The translations under genes were made by a program, and so were the position numbers. From Bifidobacterium biavatii DSM 23969 (lineage in GTDB: Bacteria > Actinomycetota > Actinomycetes > Actinomycetales > Bifidobacteriaceae): DNA of 53,999 nucleotides. The stretch covers positions 1 through 53,999 of the forward strand of contig NZ_JGYN01000011.1 of the NCBI RefSeq assembly GCF_000741165.1. Direction: 5' to 3'. The notes under the pieces were generated by a model, which worked only from the letters and a program-made list of their open reading frames with translations, had not been told where the DNA came from and ran no database searches. Each line of letters starts with the position of its first letter. Position 1 is the stretch's first letter. Below are positions 16,886 to 26,292 of this stretch, in pieces.

Positions 16886-18856
16886 GTGTTCCATCAAGGT
16901 TTTGCGTTTTCGACGACGGATGTTCCGACTGCGCTCCGCAAGATGGCGGGCGATGCGTCGGAAAGCATGATTCGCGTAATGGACGACGACGAATACGACG
17001 CGGCACACGGATACGGCTGGGTCGGCGAACGTGCGCGCCAGTGCGAACCGTTGCTGTCAAATGCGGAGATCGCAGGCGGATTCGAACCGGTCGGTCATGC
17101 GCGGATGCAGCGCCAGCGTACGGCAGCCACGACGGACGTTTCCCCCGCCGATCTGCCCGTGCCGCTCAGCTTCGCCGTACGTGTGCCGGCCGACGGCAAT
17201 TATCGGGTGTCGCTCACACTGGACACGGCGCGCATGACCGCGGCGATCGACGACGAAATCGTCGTGTACGTGCAGGAGCGGCGGCTCGTCTACCGCGGCC
17301 CGGTGCCGTCCGACGGGCGTCTGCCGGACATCGTCGCAAACGTCGGCGCGTTCGTGCCGGACGCGATCGGCAAGCCGGTCGATCATCGGCTGCTGGTCGT
17401 GACCGTCGTCGCGCGGCGGCCGATCGTCGCGTCGCTGGACGTGCGCGATGCGAACGTTCCTACGCTGTATCTGGCCGGCGACTCGACGGTCACCGACACG
17501 ACCGCGCATCCGCCGCTCCGGTTCGGCAGGTCGCACACCGGCTGGGGCGCGTCGCTGCCGGCGTTTCTCGACGCGGGCGTCGCGGTCGCGAATCATGCGC
17601 GCTCCGGCCTGAGCACGACCATGTTCCGCAACGACGGCCATTACGCGCCGGTACGGCAGGAAATACACACCGGCGATTTCCTGCTGCTGCAGTTCGGGCA
17701 CAACGATCAGAAGGATCCGCTGCTGCGAGCGGACGGCGGCTACGCGGACCAGCTGGCGCAGTTCGTGCGCGAGGCGCGCAGCGCGGGCGCGTATCCACTG
17801 CTAGTGACACCGTTGACACGCAACACGTGGACGCCGGACGGTACATACGCCGATCTGCTAGCCGATTTCGCGAACGCTTGCATCACGCTGGGCTGTCGGT
17901 TGAACGTACCGGTGCTCGATCTGCACCGTGTGTCGATGGAGTTCATTACGGCGATCGGCGTGGAAGACGTCAAGCCGTACTTCCGCCCGGGCGACGTGAC
18001 GCACACCAATGAATTCGGCTCGTATCTGGTGGCCGGCGCGGTGGCGCGGCTGCTGGCGAACGCGTGCGTCGATCCGTCGCTACCGCAGGCGTATCACGAT
18101 CTGGCCGCGCACGTGACGGCCGGCTTCGGCCCGTGGTCGCCGTCGGACGCTCCGACCGAGCCCGATCCGTCCGACGACGCCGACGCAACTCTCACGCACG
18201 TCGACCAGTTCCTGCGTCCGTACGATCCGCTGGCCGATGCGGCGAACGGCGACGATGCGGATGCCGTGCTGACCCGCGATCATGCGGTCGCGATCGCGTC
18301 CGATGTGGCCGGGCTCGTGCCGGTGTACTACTACGACGGCGGGCTGGCGGACGTCGACGCAGACAATCCGTACGCGACGCAACTGCAAAGCGCACTGATG
18401 AACGGGCTGATTCCAGCGTCCATGCTGTCCGACGACAGCAGCAGCGGCAATGACGACAGCCACGCCGACATCGGCCGCGGCAATGGTGAAAACGAACGGC
18501 CACGCGTGTCAACGCAAGCTTCCAAAGTGCAGAAATCAATGGCGTCCCGCCCATATCTGCATCCGAACGCACCGGTCGATCTGGAGAACATGCTGGTGCT
18601 GGCCACACGCATATGGTTGACCAAGCATGTCGCCGGACCGCTGCCAGCCTGCCCGTACGACAACGCATGCAGTCCTGCGAACCGTCGCAGCATCCGTCTG
18701 GCCTGCGTGCTGGGACTGCTCTCCCCCGACAGCTCCGCCGATCTGCGCCCCCGTCACCGCCCGCACGGCCGCCGACCTGCTGCGTCGTCTGCGCGTCTGA
18801 CCACGAATCGGAGAGAAACCGGGCACCAGGAACCGGCAATGCGGGACATGAAATAA
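16886..18856 (+). CDS. SGNH-fold acetylesterase, CE12/rhamnogalacturonan acetylesterase-like, with C-terminal SLH-like region
   Basis: Starts with GTG 16886 behind GGGAGGA; 656 residues. An N-terminal beta-sandwich-like part (GYGW at 42-45) precedes the SGNH domain: block I LAGDST with Ser200, Gly241 in NHARSG, block III FGHND with Asn273, and block V DVTH with Asp370/His373. This order matches CE12 enzymes, which deacetylate pectic rhamnogalacturonan or xylan oligomers. The usual protein would end near 395-400. Here about 255 more residues follow, with two SLH-like patterns (about 459-515 and 555-615) separated by a Ser/Asp/Asn-rich stretch, and a basic tail. No signal peptide is present, so the enzyme is probably intracellular. 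Last gene of the SBP-GH115 unit. Confidence 0.82.
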   Translation: MFHQGFAFSTTDVPTALRKMAGDASESMIRVMDDDEYDAAHGYGWVGERARQCEPLLSNAEIAGGFEPVGHARMQRQRTAATTDVSPADLPVPLSFAVRVPADGNYRVSLTLDTARMTAAIDDEIVVYVQERRLVYRGPVPSDGRLPDIVANVGAFVPDAIGKPVDHRLLVVTVVARRPIVASLDVRDANVPTLYLAGDSTVTDTTAHPPLRFGRSHTGWGASLPAFLDAGVAVANHARSGLSTTMFRNDGHYAPVRQEIHTGDFLLLQFGHNDQKDPLLRADGGYADQLAQFVREARSAGAYPLLVTPLTRNTWTPDGTYADLLADFANACITLGCRLNVPVLDLHRVSMEFITAIGVEDVKPYFRPGDVTHTNEFGSYLVAGAVARLLANACVDPSLPQAYHDLAAHVTAGFGPWSPSDAPTEPDPSDDADATLTHVDQFLRPYDPLADAANGDDADAVLTRDHAVAIASDVAGLVPVYYYDGGLADVDADNPYATQLQSALMNGLIPASMLSDDSSSGNDDSHADIGRGNGENERPRVSTQASKVQKSMASRPYLHPNAPVDLENMLVLATRIWLTKHVAGPLPACPYDNACSPANRRSIRLACVLGLLSPDSSADLRPRHRPHGRRPAASSARLTTNRRETGHQEPAMRDMK

Positions 18857-18858
18857 GG

Positions 18859-18911
18859 AAAGCCCCTCGGCCCGAACGGTTGGAAACCAACCGAACGAAC
18901 CGAGGGGCTTT
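18859..18911. terminator. Bidirectional terminator between esterase and rpsI
   Basis: AAAGCCCCTCGG (18859-18870) pairs with CCGAGGGGCTTT (18900-18911). An inner stem CGGTTGG/CCAACCG lies at 18877-18893. A/T runs on both sides make it work in both directions between the convergent genes. Confidence 0.85.
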
Positions 18912-18937
18912 CGCATATGCGGCAAAGCCGCGAAGGC

Positions 18938-19429
18938 TTAACGCTTCGAGAACTGCGGAGCGCGGCGAGCCTTGTGCAGACCAGCCTTCTTGCGCTCGAC
19001 GACGCGGGCGTCGCGGGTCAGCATGCCGGCCTTCTTCAGGGCGGCACGGTTCGCGTCGCGGTCGATGGAGTTCAGGGCGCGGGCCACGCCGAGACGGATG
19101 GCGCCGGCCTGGCCGGTGGTGCCGCCGCCGTCAACGAGGACGATCACGTCGAACTTGCCTTCGAGCTTGAGCAGGACGATCGGGGAGTTGACCTCACGCT
19201 GCTGCAGCTTGGACGGGAAGTACTCCTCCAGGGTGCGGCCGTTGACGGTCCACTTGCCGGTGCCCGGAACCAGACGCACGCGGGCGACGGCTTCCTTGCG
19301 ACGGCCGGTGCCGTAGCCCGGAGCGATCGCGGAAGTGCCAGTGCCAGCGCCGGCGTTGGTCTCGGTGGTGTACGAGGTGAGCTCCTCTTCGGTTGCCTGA
19401 ACCGCGGAGTCGTTGGTGTTTTCAGCCAT
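18938..19429 (-). CDS. rpsI: 30S ribosomal protein S9
   Basis: 163 residues. The conserved S9 core starts at [20 protein letters not shown] and ends in the basic tail [17 protein letters not shown], which contacts the P-site tRNA. The N-terminal extension of about 38 Thr/Glu/Ala-rich residues is normal for actinobacteria. The start ATG 19429 has AAGGGAG about 10 nt upstream. Second gene of the rplM-rpsI operon, 21 bp after rplM. Confidence 0.98.
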   Translation of the reverse strand: MAENTNDSAVQATEEELTSYTTETNAGAGTGTSAIAPGYGTGRRKEAVARVRLVPGTGKWTVNGRTLEEYFPSKLQQREVNSPIVLLKLEGKFDVIVLVDGGGTTGQAGAIRLGVARALNSIDRDANRAALKKAGMLTRDARVVERKKAGLHKARRAPQFSKR

Positions 19430-19450
19430 GATTCTCTATCTCCCTTCGGT

Positions 19451-19900
19451 TCACTTGGCCTGCTGCGAGACCTGAGCGATCTCGAAGACCTGCGGAGTCT
19501 GCGGGGTGTGCGGGTGCTCGGCGCCACGGTAGATGTGGAGACGATCCAGCTGCACCTTGGACAGACGGTTCTTCGGCAGCATGCCCTTGACGGCAGCCAG
19601 GATGATGCGCTCCGGCTTGTTGGCCAGCAGCTCAGCGTAGGAATCGCGACGCAGGCCACCCGGGCGACCGGAGTGCGAGTAGAGTTCCTTGCCCATCTTG
19701 TTGCCGGTCAGAGCGATCTTGTCGGCGTTGATGATGATGACGTGGTTGCCGGAATCGGCGTGCGGCGCGAAGGTCGGCTTGTTCTTGCCGCGCAGGAGCA
19801 CGGCGGCCTGAGTGGCCAGACGGCCGAGCACGACGTCGGTCGCGTCGATGATGTACCAGTCGTGAGTCAGATCAGCTGGCTTCGGAGTGAAAGTTTTCAC
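19451..19900 (-). CDS. rplM: 50S ribosomal protein L13
   Basis: 149 residues, full length, with [20 protein letters not shown] at the start and the L13 block [20 protein letters not shown]. It begins with GTG at 19900 behind an AAAAGG ribosome site. First gene of the conserved rplM-rpsI unit. The 170-nt leader may hold a regulatory structure, but no known L13 leader could be recognised by eye. Confidence 0.98.
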   Translation of the reverse strand: MKTFTPKPADLTHDWYIIDATDVVLGRLATQAAVLLRGKNKPTFAPHADSGNHVIIINADKIALTGNKMGKELYSHSGRPGGLRRDSYAELLANKPERIILAAVKGMLPKNRLSKVQLDRLHIYRGAEHPHTPQTPQVFEIAQVSQQAK

Positions 19901-20151
19901 TGGTGTACCTTTTCTTGACTATTGTGTTCCGGGTTTCCGCCGCCCGACGGCGCACTTGGTTAGGGCACGCGCAACGAGAGGCTTCGACCTCATTATCCGT
20001 GGGCTCCCTGAAAGTCCTCGATGGCGAGTGGGAAAGCGCTTTGAAGGACCCCTTAGGGAAACACAACAATCTACTAGTGTATCGCCGGCCTTGACATTTT
20101 TCCGGGCGTGTCGGCTGCGCCGCCCGCCCGCCGAGAGGCCGGAATAACTGA

Positions 20152-20188
20152 AGGGGCGGCCGGAAACACGAAGTTTCCGGCCGCCCCT
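20152..20188 (-). terminator. Rho-independent terminator of malQ
   Basis: AGGGGCGGCCGGAAAC (20152-20167) pairs with GTTTCCGGCCGCCCCT (20173-20188) over a 5-nt loop: a 16-bp GC stem 39 bp past the malQ stop. Only a weak T-rich stretch follows. The rest of the 326-bp gap to rplM holds that operon's leader. Confidence 0.8.
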
Positions 20189-20226
20189 CGCATCTGAAGA
20201 AGTGCAGCGTTCGGTTCTGTCGTCGA

Positions 20227-22392
20227 TCAGTCGTTCATGATCGCGGCGAGCTGCTGCAGCTTGCTGTTGTCGAACAGTTCCTCCAGCGGCACGACGTTGA
20301 GATGCTCGTCGGCCAGCGGGATGCGCCAGTTCGGATACTCGTTGTTGGTGCCCGGCTGGTTCTGCGCGCGCTTCTCGCCGACAGCGTCGGTGATGGACGC
20401 GGCCAGCAGCTTGCACGGAGAATCCTGCAGCGCACGGTACATGGCCTGGATGATCTTCCACTCGTTGGCCTGTTCGTCGGCCAGCAGCGACTCGTCCAGA
20501 TAGCCGTTTTCGACCAGCATGTCCATCATCGCGCGGTGTTCGGCCTGCGCGGACTTTTCGAACTCCTCCTTCGGGCCGGTGAGCAGGCCAAGCTGCTCGC
20601 GCAGCTTGACGTGCTCGTACTCGAGGTAGCCGGCGACCGGCGGTAGATCATGCGTGTTGACCGAGGCGAGCGCGTACGGGCGCCAGTCGGCGGGAGCGCG
20701 GAACTTGCCTTCGAACTGCTCGAACCATTCGACCGCGCAGCCGAGGATGCCGTGCGCGGACAGCGAGTCGGCCACGTATTCGGGCACAACGCCGAGGTCC
20801 TCGCCGACGACCACGCCGTCGACACGGGACGCTTCAAGCGCAAGGATGCCGAGCATGATGTTCGCGTCGTAGTGCACGTACGTGCCGTCGATCGCGGTCT
20901 TGCCGGCCGGGATCCACCACAGTCGGAACAGGCCGAGGATATGGTCGATGCGCACCGCGCCGGCCTTGGCGAACATGCCGTGCACCATGTCGCGGTACGT
21001 GCGGTAGCCGGTGCGTTCTAGGTCGATCGGGCTCAGCGGCGGCTGGCTCCAATCCTGGCCCTGCTGGTTGAACATGTCCGGCGGGGCGCCCACGGTCGCG
21101 CCCTTGGCGAAGCGCTCCGGATACCACCACACGTCGGCACCGAGCGGGTGCACGCCCACGGCCATGTCGGACATCACGCCGATGCGCATGCCGGCGTCGC
21201 GGGCCGCGCGCTGCGCGTCCTCGAGCTGGTCAACGGCGACCCATTCCATCCAGCGATAGAAATCGAGCGTGTCCGGGTACTGCTCGCGCAGCGCCTTGAC
21301 CTCGGGCGAATCCTTGGTGTAGGTCCGCTCCCAGTTGCCGGCCTCGCCGGTCGGTGCGCCCCACTTGTCGTAGCACAGGCACCACGTGGCGTACGCTTCC
21401 AGCTCGTCGCCCTGTTCGGCCTTGTATGCGTCGAACGCGGCCTGACGTTCCTGGCCGCGGCCGGCCTTGAACACGATCCACAACGCGCCCATCTTGGCCC
21501 GCCACATGGCGTCGCGGTCGATGAGCTGCGAATCGCCGTTGAGCGGTTCGACCTGCGAGCGCAGCTCGTTGACCTGCGCGGCCTGCTCGTCGCTCAGCAG
21601 TCCGAATTCCTCGATGGATTCGGGGCGGATGTACGTGAAGTTGACGAAGCGGCGCGATACCGGCAGGTACGGCGACGGGGTGAGCGGGGAGACCGGCTCG
21701 CCCGCGTGCAGCGGGTTGACGAGGATGAAGTCGGAGCCGGTTTTCTTCTTGGCGCCGACGAGCATGTTCTTGAGATCTTCGTAGTCGCCCACGCCCCACG
21801 ATCCGGCGGAGCGGATCGAGTACAGCTGGGCCATCCAGCCCCACAGGTGGCCGGATTTCATCTCGTCGAGCAGCGGGACGCGTTCGGGCGCGCTGATGAG
21901 CACGGCGTCCTGCGTGCGCTTGCCGACGGTGACGTGCAGCGTGTGGTAGCCGGCGGGCAGGTCGTCAGGCAGTTGGATGGACGCGGTGGCGATGAATTCG
22001 TCGTTGATGACGTATGCTTGCGATCCGTCGCCCGCGCCGACTTCGATCTTGCCGGCGTATTCCTCGCCGTTTTCGAGCGTGATGCTGGCGGACGGCACGG
22101 TGAGGATCGGAGTGTTGACGAGCACGGAGTCCTGCTTGCCGACGACGTGCAGCACGGTGGGCGGCACGAGTCGGGTGCGGCGTTCGTCCAGCACGCGTTT
22201 GATGGATTCGTCGATGGCCTCGTCCGTGGAGGCTGCGATGCCCAGCGCGGCAAGCACTGCCACCAGGACATCATCCTTGATCTCGTGGTAGTCGTTGGAC
22301 ATGCCGACGTAGCTCGTGGCCACGCCGACAAGCTTTGCAAGACGGATCAGCGGACGCGCCAGACGTTCGGCGCTTTCGGTTCTCTCTGTCAT
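20227..22392 (-). CDS. malQ: 4-alpha-glucanotransferase (amylomaltase, GH77)
   Basis: 721 residues, the long MalQ form usual in bifidobacteria. Catalyses disproportionation of maltodextrins, freeing glucose and lengthening chains for phosphorylase. GH77 catalytic blocks are visible: VRIDHILGLFRLWWIP (nucleophile Asp), GEDLGVVP (acid/base Glu) and SVNTHDLPP (stabiliser Asp). The N-terminal 150 residues form the beta-rich MalQ extension. Cytoplasmic. It works with GlgX in glycogen and starch-derived glucan turnover. Monocistronic on the minus strand with its own terminator. Confidence 0.96.
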   Translation of the reverse strand: MTERTESAERLARPLIRLAKLVGVATSYVGMSNDYHEIKDDVLVAVLAALGIAASTDEAIDESIKRVLDERRTRLVPPTVLHVVGKQDSVLVNTPILTVPSASITLENGEEYAGKIEVGAGDGSQAYVINDEFIATASIQLPDDLPAGYHTLHVTVGKRTQDAVLISAPERVPLLDEMKSGHLWGWMAQLYSIRSAGSWGVGDYEDLKNMLVGAKKKTGSDFILVNPLHAGEPVSPLTPSPYLPVSRRFVNFTYIRPESIEEFGLLSDEQAAQVNELRSQVEPLNGDSQLIDRDAMWRAKMGALWIVFKAGRGQERQAAFDAYKAEQGDELEAYATWCLCYDKWGAPTGEAGNWERTYTKDSPEVKALREQYPDTLDFYRWMEWVAVDQLEDAQRAARDAGMRIGVMSDMAVGVHPLGADVWWYPERFAKGATVGAPPDMFNQQGQDWSQPPLSPIDLERTGYRTYRDMVHGMFAKAGAVRIDHILGLFRLWWIPAGKTAIDGTYVHYDANIMLGILALEASRVDGVVVGEDLGVVPEYVADSLSAHGILGCAVEWFEQFEGKFRAPADWRPYALASVNTHDLPPVAGYLEYEHVKLREQLGLLTGPKEEFEKSAQAEHRAMMDMLVENGYLDESLLADEQANEWKIIQAMYRALQDSPCKLLAASITDAVGEKRAQNQPGTNNEYPNWRIPLADEHLNVVPLEELFDNSKLQQLAAIMND

Positions 22393-22528
22393 ACTTCCAT
22401 AGTGTATGACTTGGCCTAGGCCGCCACGCTAGACAAAACGCGGAAAAAGTCCACTCCTTGGGAAAATTAGCGGAACGTTCAACTCAATTATGACATCGTT
22501 TGCCGTCCGCAGCGCAACCCGGCCCGGT

Positions 22529-23224
22529 TCAGCGTCGCGAAGCGGCCGCCTTCGCCACCACCGGATCGGGGTCGCCTGCCAGCCGTTCCAGCGTCTCCGG
22601 AGCCACGTTCGGGTTGAGCGCCACCGCGCGGCGTACCATCGACGTGAGCACGGCGGGCGCACCCTGTTCGCTCTCCACGCCGAAACGGCTCAGAAAATCG
22701 AGCGTTTCCGCGTCGACGTCCGGATTCTGGGCGCCCTCGAGCCGCATCTTCCACGATGTGCGCTTGTTGCGCAGCGCGATGTCGCGCACCTCCGGCACCG
22801 GATCCTTGGTGAGGCGGCCCACCAGCCAGTTCTTGTCGTCCGTATTGGCGGCCACTGCTTTGCGCACGTTTGCGTCCTCGTCGACCGACAGTTTGACCAG
22901 CACGTTCGGGAACGGCATCGTTTCGGCGAGCATGATGCGGTCCTCGACCGGCGTGTGCGGGTTGCCGGCCACGGCTTCGAGCAGTGCGGTCGCGCGCGAG
23001 AACGCCGCCTGATCCGACTTGTCCGGCAGCGGTCGGCGCGCGAACTCGGACAGTTCGGCCGGGTCGACGGAGTGGCGCAGGCGCTCGTACGTGGCGGTCA
23101 GCGGTTCGAAGTCGTCCGGCACGGCGTGCCGCTGGTCGGTCTGCACTTCGGCCTGATCGGATTGAGCCTGCGGATCGGTCGGTACGGACTGTTCGGGCTG
23201 CGCGTTTTCGTTCTCATCGGTCAT
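22529..23224 (-). CDS. Conserved hypothetical helical-repeat protein (LRV/HEAT-like)
   Basis: 231 residues from ATG 23224 (ATG 23236 is an alternative). The first 45 residues are Gln/Asp/Pro-rich and probably disordered. The rest shows short helical repeats with the pattern AxNPxxPxExLxxLAxDPDPxVxxAxA (for example VALNPNVAPETLERLAGDPDP and AVAGNPHTPVEDRIMLAE), as in variant leucine-rich or HEAT-like repeats. Such modules bind proteins; no catalytic motif is seen. No signal peptide or membrane segment. It stands between malQ and yigZ on the same strand, with 132 bp to yigZ. Confidence 0.8.
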   Translation of the reverse strand: MTDENENAQPEQSVPTDPQAQSDQAEVQTDQRHAVPDDFEPLTATYERLRHSVDPAELSEFARRPLPDKSDQAAFSRATALLEAVAGNPHTPVEDRIMLAETMPFPNVLVKLSVDEDANVRKAVAANTDDKNWLVGRLTKDPVPEVRDIALRNKRTSWKMRLEGAQNPDVDAETLDFLSRFGVESEQGAPAVLTSMVRRAVALNPNVAPETLERLAGDPDPVVAKAAASRR

Positions 23225-23356
23225 GCGTACCAGCATAACCCGGGCCCGCTCCCCCGCCACCCGTCCGGCGCATGCACGGTTGTCGCCCGCACGGTCATCG
23301 TCGCGCGACCGTCGCAACGCAAAACGTCACAGTGCGAAACGCCACAACGCAAAACG

Positions 23357-24004
23357 TCACAACGCGACCGGCCGGTTCACCGTGTCAAGCGGTTCCGGCG
23401 TAATCGTCGCGTTGAACGTCTCCCGCACGCGCGCTTCGAAATCGGCCGCACGGTCGGCCGGCAGCGCGGCGCGCAACGTCACGCGGTCCGTGTACTGCTC
23501 GTCGTCGGCCAATCCGTCGCAATCGGCGAGCAACCGCTGGAACTGGGCGAGCTGCGGGTACTCGAGCCGCACCGCGTAGCGCGCGCACGGCACGATCCGC
23601 GCCAGCTTCGCCGCCTTGACCGCGATCGACGCGCCGGTCGAATACGCGCGGATCAGCCCGCCCGAACCGAGCAGGATCCCGCCAAAATAGCGGGTTACCG
23701 CGACCACGCTGTCGGTCAGATTGTTCTGCCGCAGCACGTCGAGAATCGGCTTGCCGGCCGTGCCGGACGGTTCGCCGTCGTCGCTCATGCGCTCTACCAA
23801 TCGCCCGTCCGACCCGCCGCACACGGCCGCGTACGCGACGTGGCGCGACTTCGGATGCTGCTCGCGAATCGTTTCGACGAACGCGAGCGCCTCGTCGAGC
23901 GAGTCGATGTGGCACGCGTCGCCGATGAATTCGGACTTTTTCTCGACGAACGAGTCGTGCGCGGGCGCGTCGGCGGTGTTCAAGATGGTCTGCATCGTTT
24001 GCAT
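23357..24004 (-). CDS. YigZ/IMPACT family protein (UPF0029)
   Basis: 215 residues. The conserved block KKSEFIG...SRHVAYA...DDGEPSGTAGKPIL (about 23-88) and VTRYFGGILLGSGGLIRAY (about 102-120) identify the YigZ/IMPACT N-terminal domain; a ferredoxin-like DUF1949-type C-terminal domain follows. The family is linked to translation or stress responses by its eukaryotic relative IMPACT, but the bacterial role is not settled. Start ATG 24004; ATG 23995 is also possible. Confidence 0.9.
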   Translation of the reverse strand: MQTMQTILNTADAPAHDSFVEKKSEFIGDACHIDSLDEALAFVETIREQHPKSRHVAYAAVCGGSDGRLVERMSDDGEPSGTAGKPILDVLRQNNLTDSVVAVTRYFGGILLGSGGLIRAYSTGASIAVKAAKLARIVPCARYAVRLEYPQLAQFQRLLADCDGLADDEQYTDRVTLRAALPADRAADFEARVRETFNATITPEPLDTVNRPVAL

Positions 24005-24159
24005 AACGATTCAGTGTACTGGCGGCCCGCCCTGCGCGCCGATCGTCGCCCGCTCATCGCCCAGCCTGCCACTCTCCTTTTCTCGGCTCCCCTTGCCAGG
24101 GAAGCTGGCCGCGAAGAGGACTGAGGGGTAGTCAGAACCCGTCGCCCTGCATACACACA

Positions 24160-25767
24160 CTACTTGCCGGACGACTGCTGCGCCGCCCGTTCGGCGGTGA
24201 TATTCCATTCGTGCACAACGTTGCGGTCCGCGCCCATCGAATAGATGACGTTTGCAATGCGCTCGCGCACGGCCGCATCCTGCGTCTCGTTCCAGCACGT
24301 GCCGTCGGGGTGGTCGGAGGCGAGCGAGCACCACTGGTATTTGCCACGCGTTTCGTTAGCGCTAGGCGTCCAGTCGATGCGGCTAACGCGCCACGTGCCG
24401 GACTGTCCTTTTTTGCCGGCGAACTGGATGCGCGCGGTGACACCCTGGTTGTTGACGATCGTGTCGGGCGTGTCGGCCGATTCGGTGACGGCGTTGCCGA
24501 GGCCGTAGATGATCCACGTGCCGTTGTAGTGCTCGATCGGCTGCGCGCAGTGGCAGCCAGCGCCGTAGATCACGTCGAACGCGCCCGTGTCGGCGAGTTC
24601 GTGCGCTTCGGACTGCTGCCACGAGTCGGCGTAGTCGAGGTATTCCTGCACGGAATGCATGGCGATGGCGACCACGTCGGCGCCCTGCTCGCGCGCGGCC
24701 TTGGCTTTGGCGACGGCGCGGTCGATGTCGGACTGGTGGTGAGGGTCGCCGCTTTCGCGCAGACGGTCGATCTGCCAGTCATGGTCGGCGGTCATGCCGT
24801 TGAGCGAGACGGTGCCGGTGACGAGGCCGAGTTTGCCGCCGCCAGTCGGAGAGTCGATGACAAGCGGCTTGGTCGAGTCCGCTTCGGTCTTGTACGAGCC
24901 GGTTTGCGCGATGCCGTCGGCTTCGAGCGTGTCCCACAGGCGGGCGATACCGGCCGTGCCCTGATCCCACGAATGATTCGTGGCGTGCGTGCAGGCGCGG
25001 TAGCCGACATGTGCTGCCGCGTCGGCAACTTCGGGCGGTATGTTGAAGACCGGGTAGCCGGTGTACGGGCCGCCGCGTTGCGCGATCGGGGTTTCGAATT
25101 CGCAGATCGCGATGTCGGACGCGTCGATGTACTTGCGCATCGGCTCGAACAGGCCGGTGAAGTCGAACGCGGTGCCGTCGGTGGCGGTCGGGTTGACGGC
25201 GTACTGGTTCCACAGGCCGGGGTGAAACAGCAGGTCGCCGTTGACGAGGATGGAGATGCAGTCCGTGTCGGGGCAGTCGGGCGAGTTGCCGTGATGTTCG
25301 GCGGCGGGTTTGGGCGCGGCCGTGTTTTTGTCGAGCGTGGTTGAGCCGGAGTTTGTTGCGCCGTTCGCGTTGTTTGCGCCGGTTGTGCCGCCGTTTGCCG
25401 ATGTCTGCGACTGCGCCGATGACTGCGACTGCTGACTGCCGGGGCCGAACCAGCCGTTGCGCTGCGCCTGATCGGCGATCGCCCAACCGACCGCACAGAT
25501 CAACGCGACGGCTAGCACGAGCAGCGGCAGGATCGGCGACGCGACGGTCGTCGCACGATGACGGCGCGTTGCGTGACGAGCGTGGGCGGGACGGGCGGAA
25601 TTTCCGGGAACGTCGGCGGCGGAACGATGATCGGCTGCAGCAAGCCGGGCATCATAGTCGATCCGACTGTTGCGCCGTGCGGCTCCGTTCTGTGCATCGG
25701 CATGAGTCGTCCAGTTTTCCTGATCGCGCAGATCATCACCCTGCGCCGCATCTCCCGTACGACCCAT
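24160..25767 (-). CDS. CapA family protein (PGA_cap metallophosphatase-like fold), membrane anchored
   Basis: 535 residues from ATG 25767, selected for the GAGGTG site 5 nt upstream; the open frame continues to 25851. A basic, probably cytoplasmic N-terminus is followed by one membrane segment (SPILPLLVLAVALICAVGWAIA), then a Gln/Ser/Asn/Gly-rich linker and the CapA domain: ILVNGDLLFHP, ICEFETPI, THATNHSWDQG, AMHSVQEY and YGAGCHCAQPIEHY. In capsule producers CapA acts in poly-gamma-glutamate synthesis. Here no capB/capC genes are near, so another cell-surface role is more likely. The domain faces outside. Confidence 0.85.
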   Translation of the reverse strand: MGRTGDAAQGDDLRDQENWTTHADAQNGAARRNSRIDYDARLAAADHRSAADVPGNSARPAHARHATRRHRATTVASPILPLLVLAVALICAVGWAIADQAQRNGWFGPGSQQSQSSAQSQTSANGGTTGANNANGATNSGSTTLDKNTAAPKPAAEHHGNSPDCPDTDCISILVNGDLLFHPGLWNQYAVNPTATDGTAFDFTGLFEPMRKYIDASDIAICEFETPIAQRGGPYTGYPVFNIPPEVADAAAHVGYRACTHATNHSWDQGTAGIARLWDTLEADGIAQTGSYKTEADSTKPLVIDSPTGGGKLGLVTGTVSLNGMTADHDWQIDRLRESGDPHHQSDIDRAVAKAKAAREQGADVVAIAMHSVQEYLDYADSWQQSEAHELADTGAFDVIYGAGCHCAQPIEHYNGTWIIYGLGNAVTESADTPDTIVNNQGVTARIQFAGKKGQSGTWRVSRIDWTPSANETRGKYQWCSLASDHPDGTCWNETQDAAVRERIANVIYSMGADRNVVHEWNITAERAAQQSSGK

Positions 25768-26112
25768 GGCACACCTCGCCTTCCATCGTGACGCCGCCAT
25801 CTTCAGCAACACCGCAATCTGCTCTTCTCTTGCATTCAAGACTACCGGCATTGGTCGTCTGCTCCATGAAACATTTCACGCCGTGTACTTGGCAACAATC
25901 GTTTGACGTAACACTTTTCCGATATTTGTCTCAGAAAACAGACGCCATTCTTGGCGTTTCACGGCATCAAGCCGGTAGAATAATCCACGGAGACGGACGG
26001 ACAAGGGCGTACCTCCGGCTCCGCTTACTACGTAGTCAACGCCCGCTTCCTCCCCCGAACGGGGTCTTCCACCCTTCGCCGCGCATGACGGCATCAATAC
26101 ACCCGTCATATC

Positions 26113-26208
26113 GGAATCGCGCTGCGCGCGATGCTGTGCTGTTGGCGGCCTTCGGCCGCGACGCTCCCCCACCCGGCTCCGCCGGGAGCCCCCTCAACCG
26201 AGGGGGCC
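26113..26208 (+). repeat. Four-hairpin structured repeat, copy A
   Basis: About 96 bp of four successive hairpins: ATCGCGC/GCGCGAT, GCGGCC/GGCCGC, CCCGGC/GCCGGG and CCCCCTC/GAGGGGG, joined by conserved linkers such as GACGCTCCCCCA. It is about 80% identical to copy B at 26542-26638 but has different stem sequences in hairpins 2 and 3. It resembles palindromic intergenic repeats seen in many gut bacteria. Confidence 0.85.
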
Positions 26209-26292
26209 TGCAAGGCGTGTTATAGGGTTTGGCTTCAAGACCGTAGAACCACACGATGCTGGGCCTGCAAACGGACAGCCTTCGGCTAACTG

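Noticed and set aside
20092..20097. TTGACA as a plus-strand -35 box
   Set aside because: No -10 at proper distance and no plus-strand gene follows; the genes on both sides are on the minus strand.
19901..20110. Known L13 leader or other riboswitch
   Set aside because: The leader is GC-rich and can fold, but no pattern I know could be recognised.
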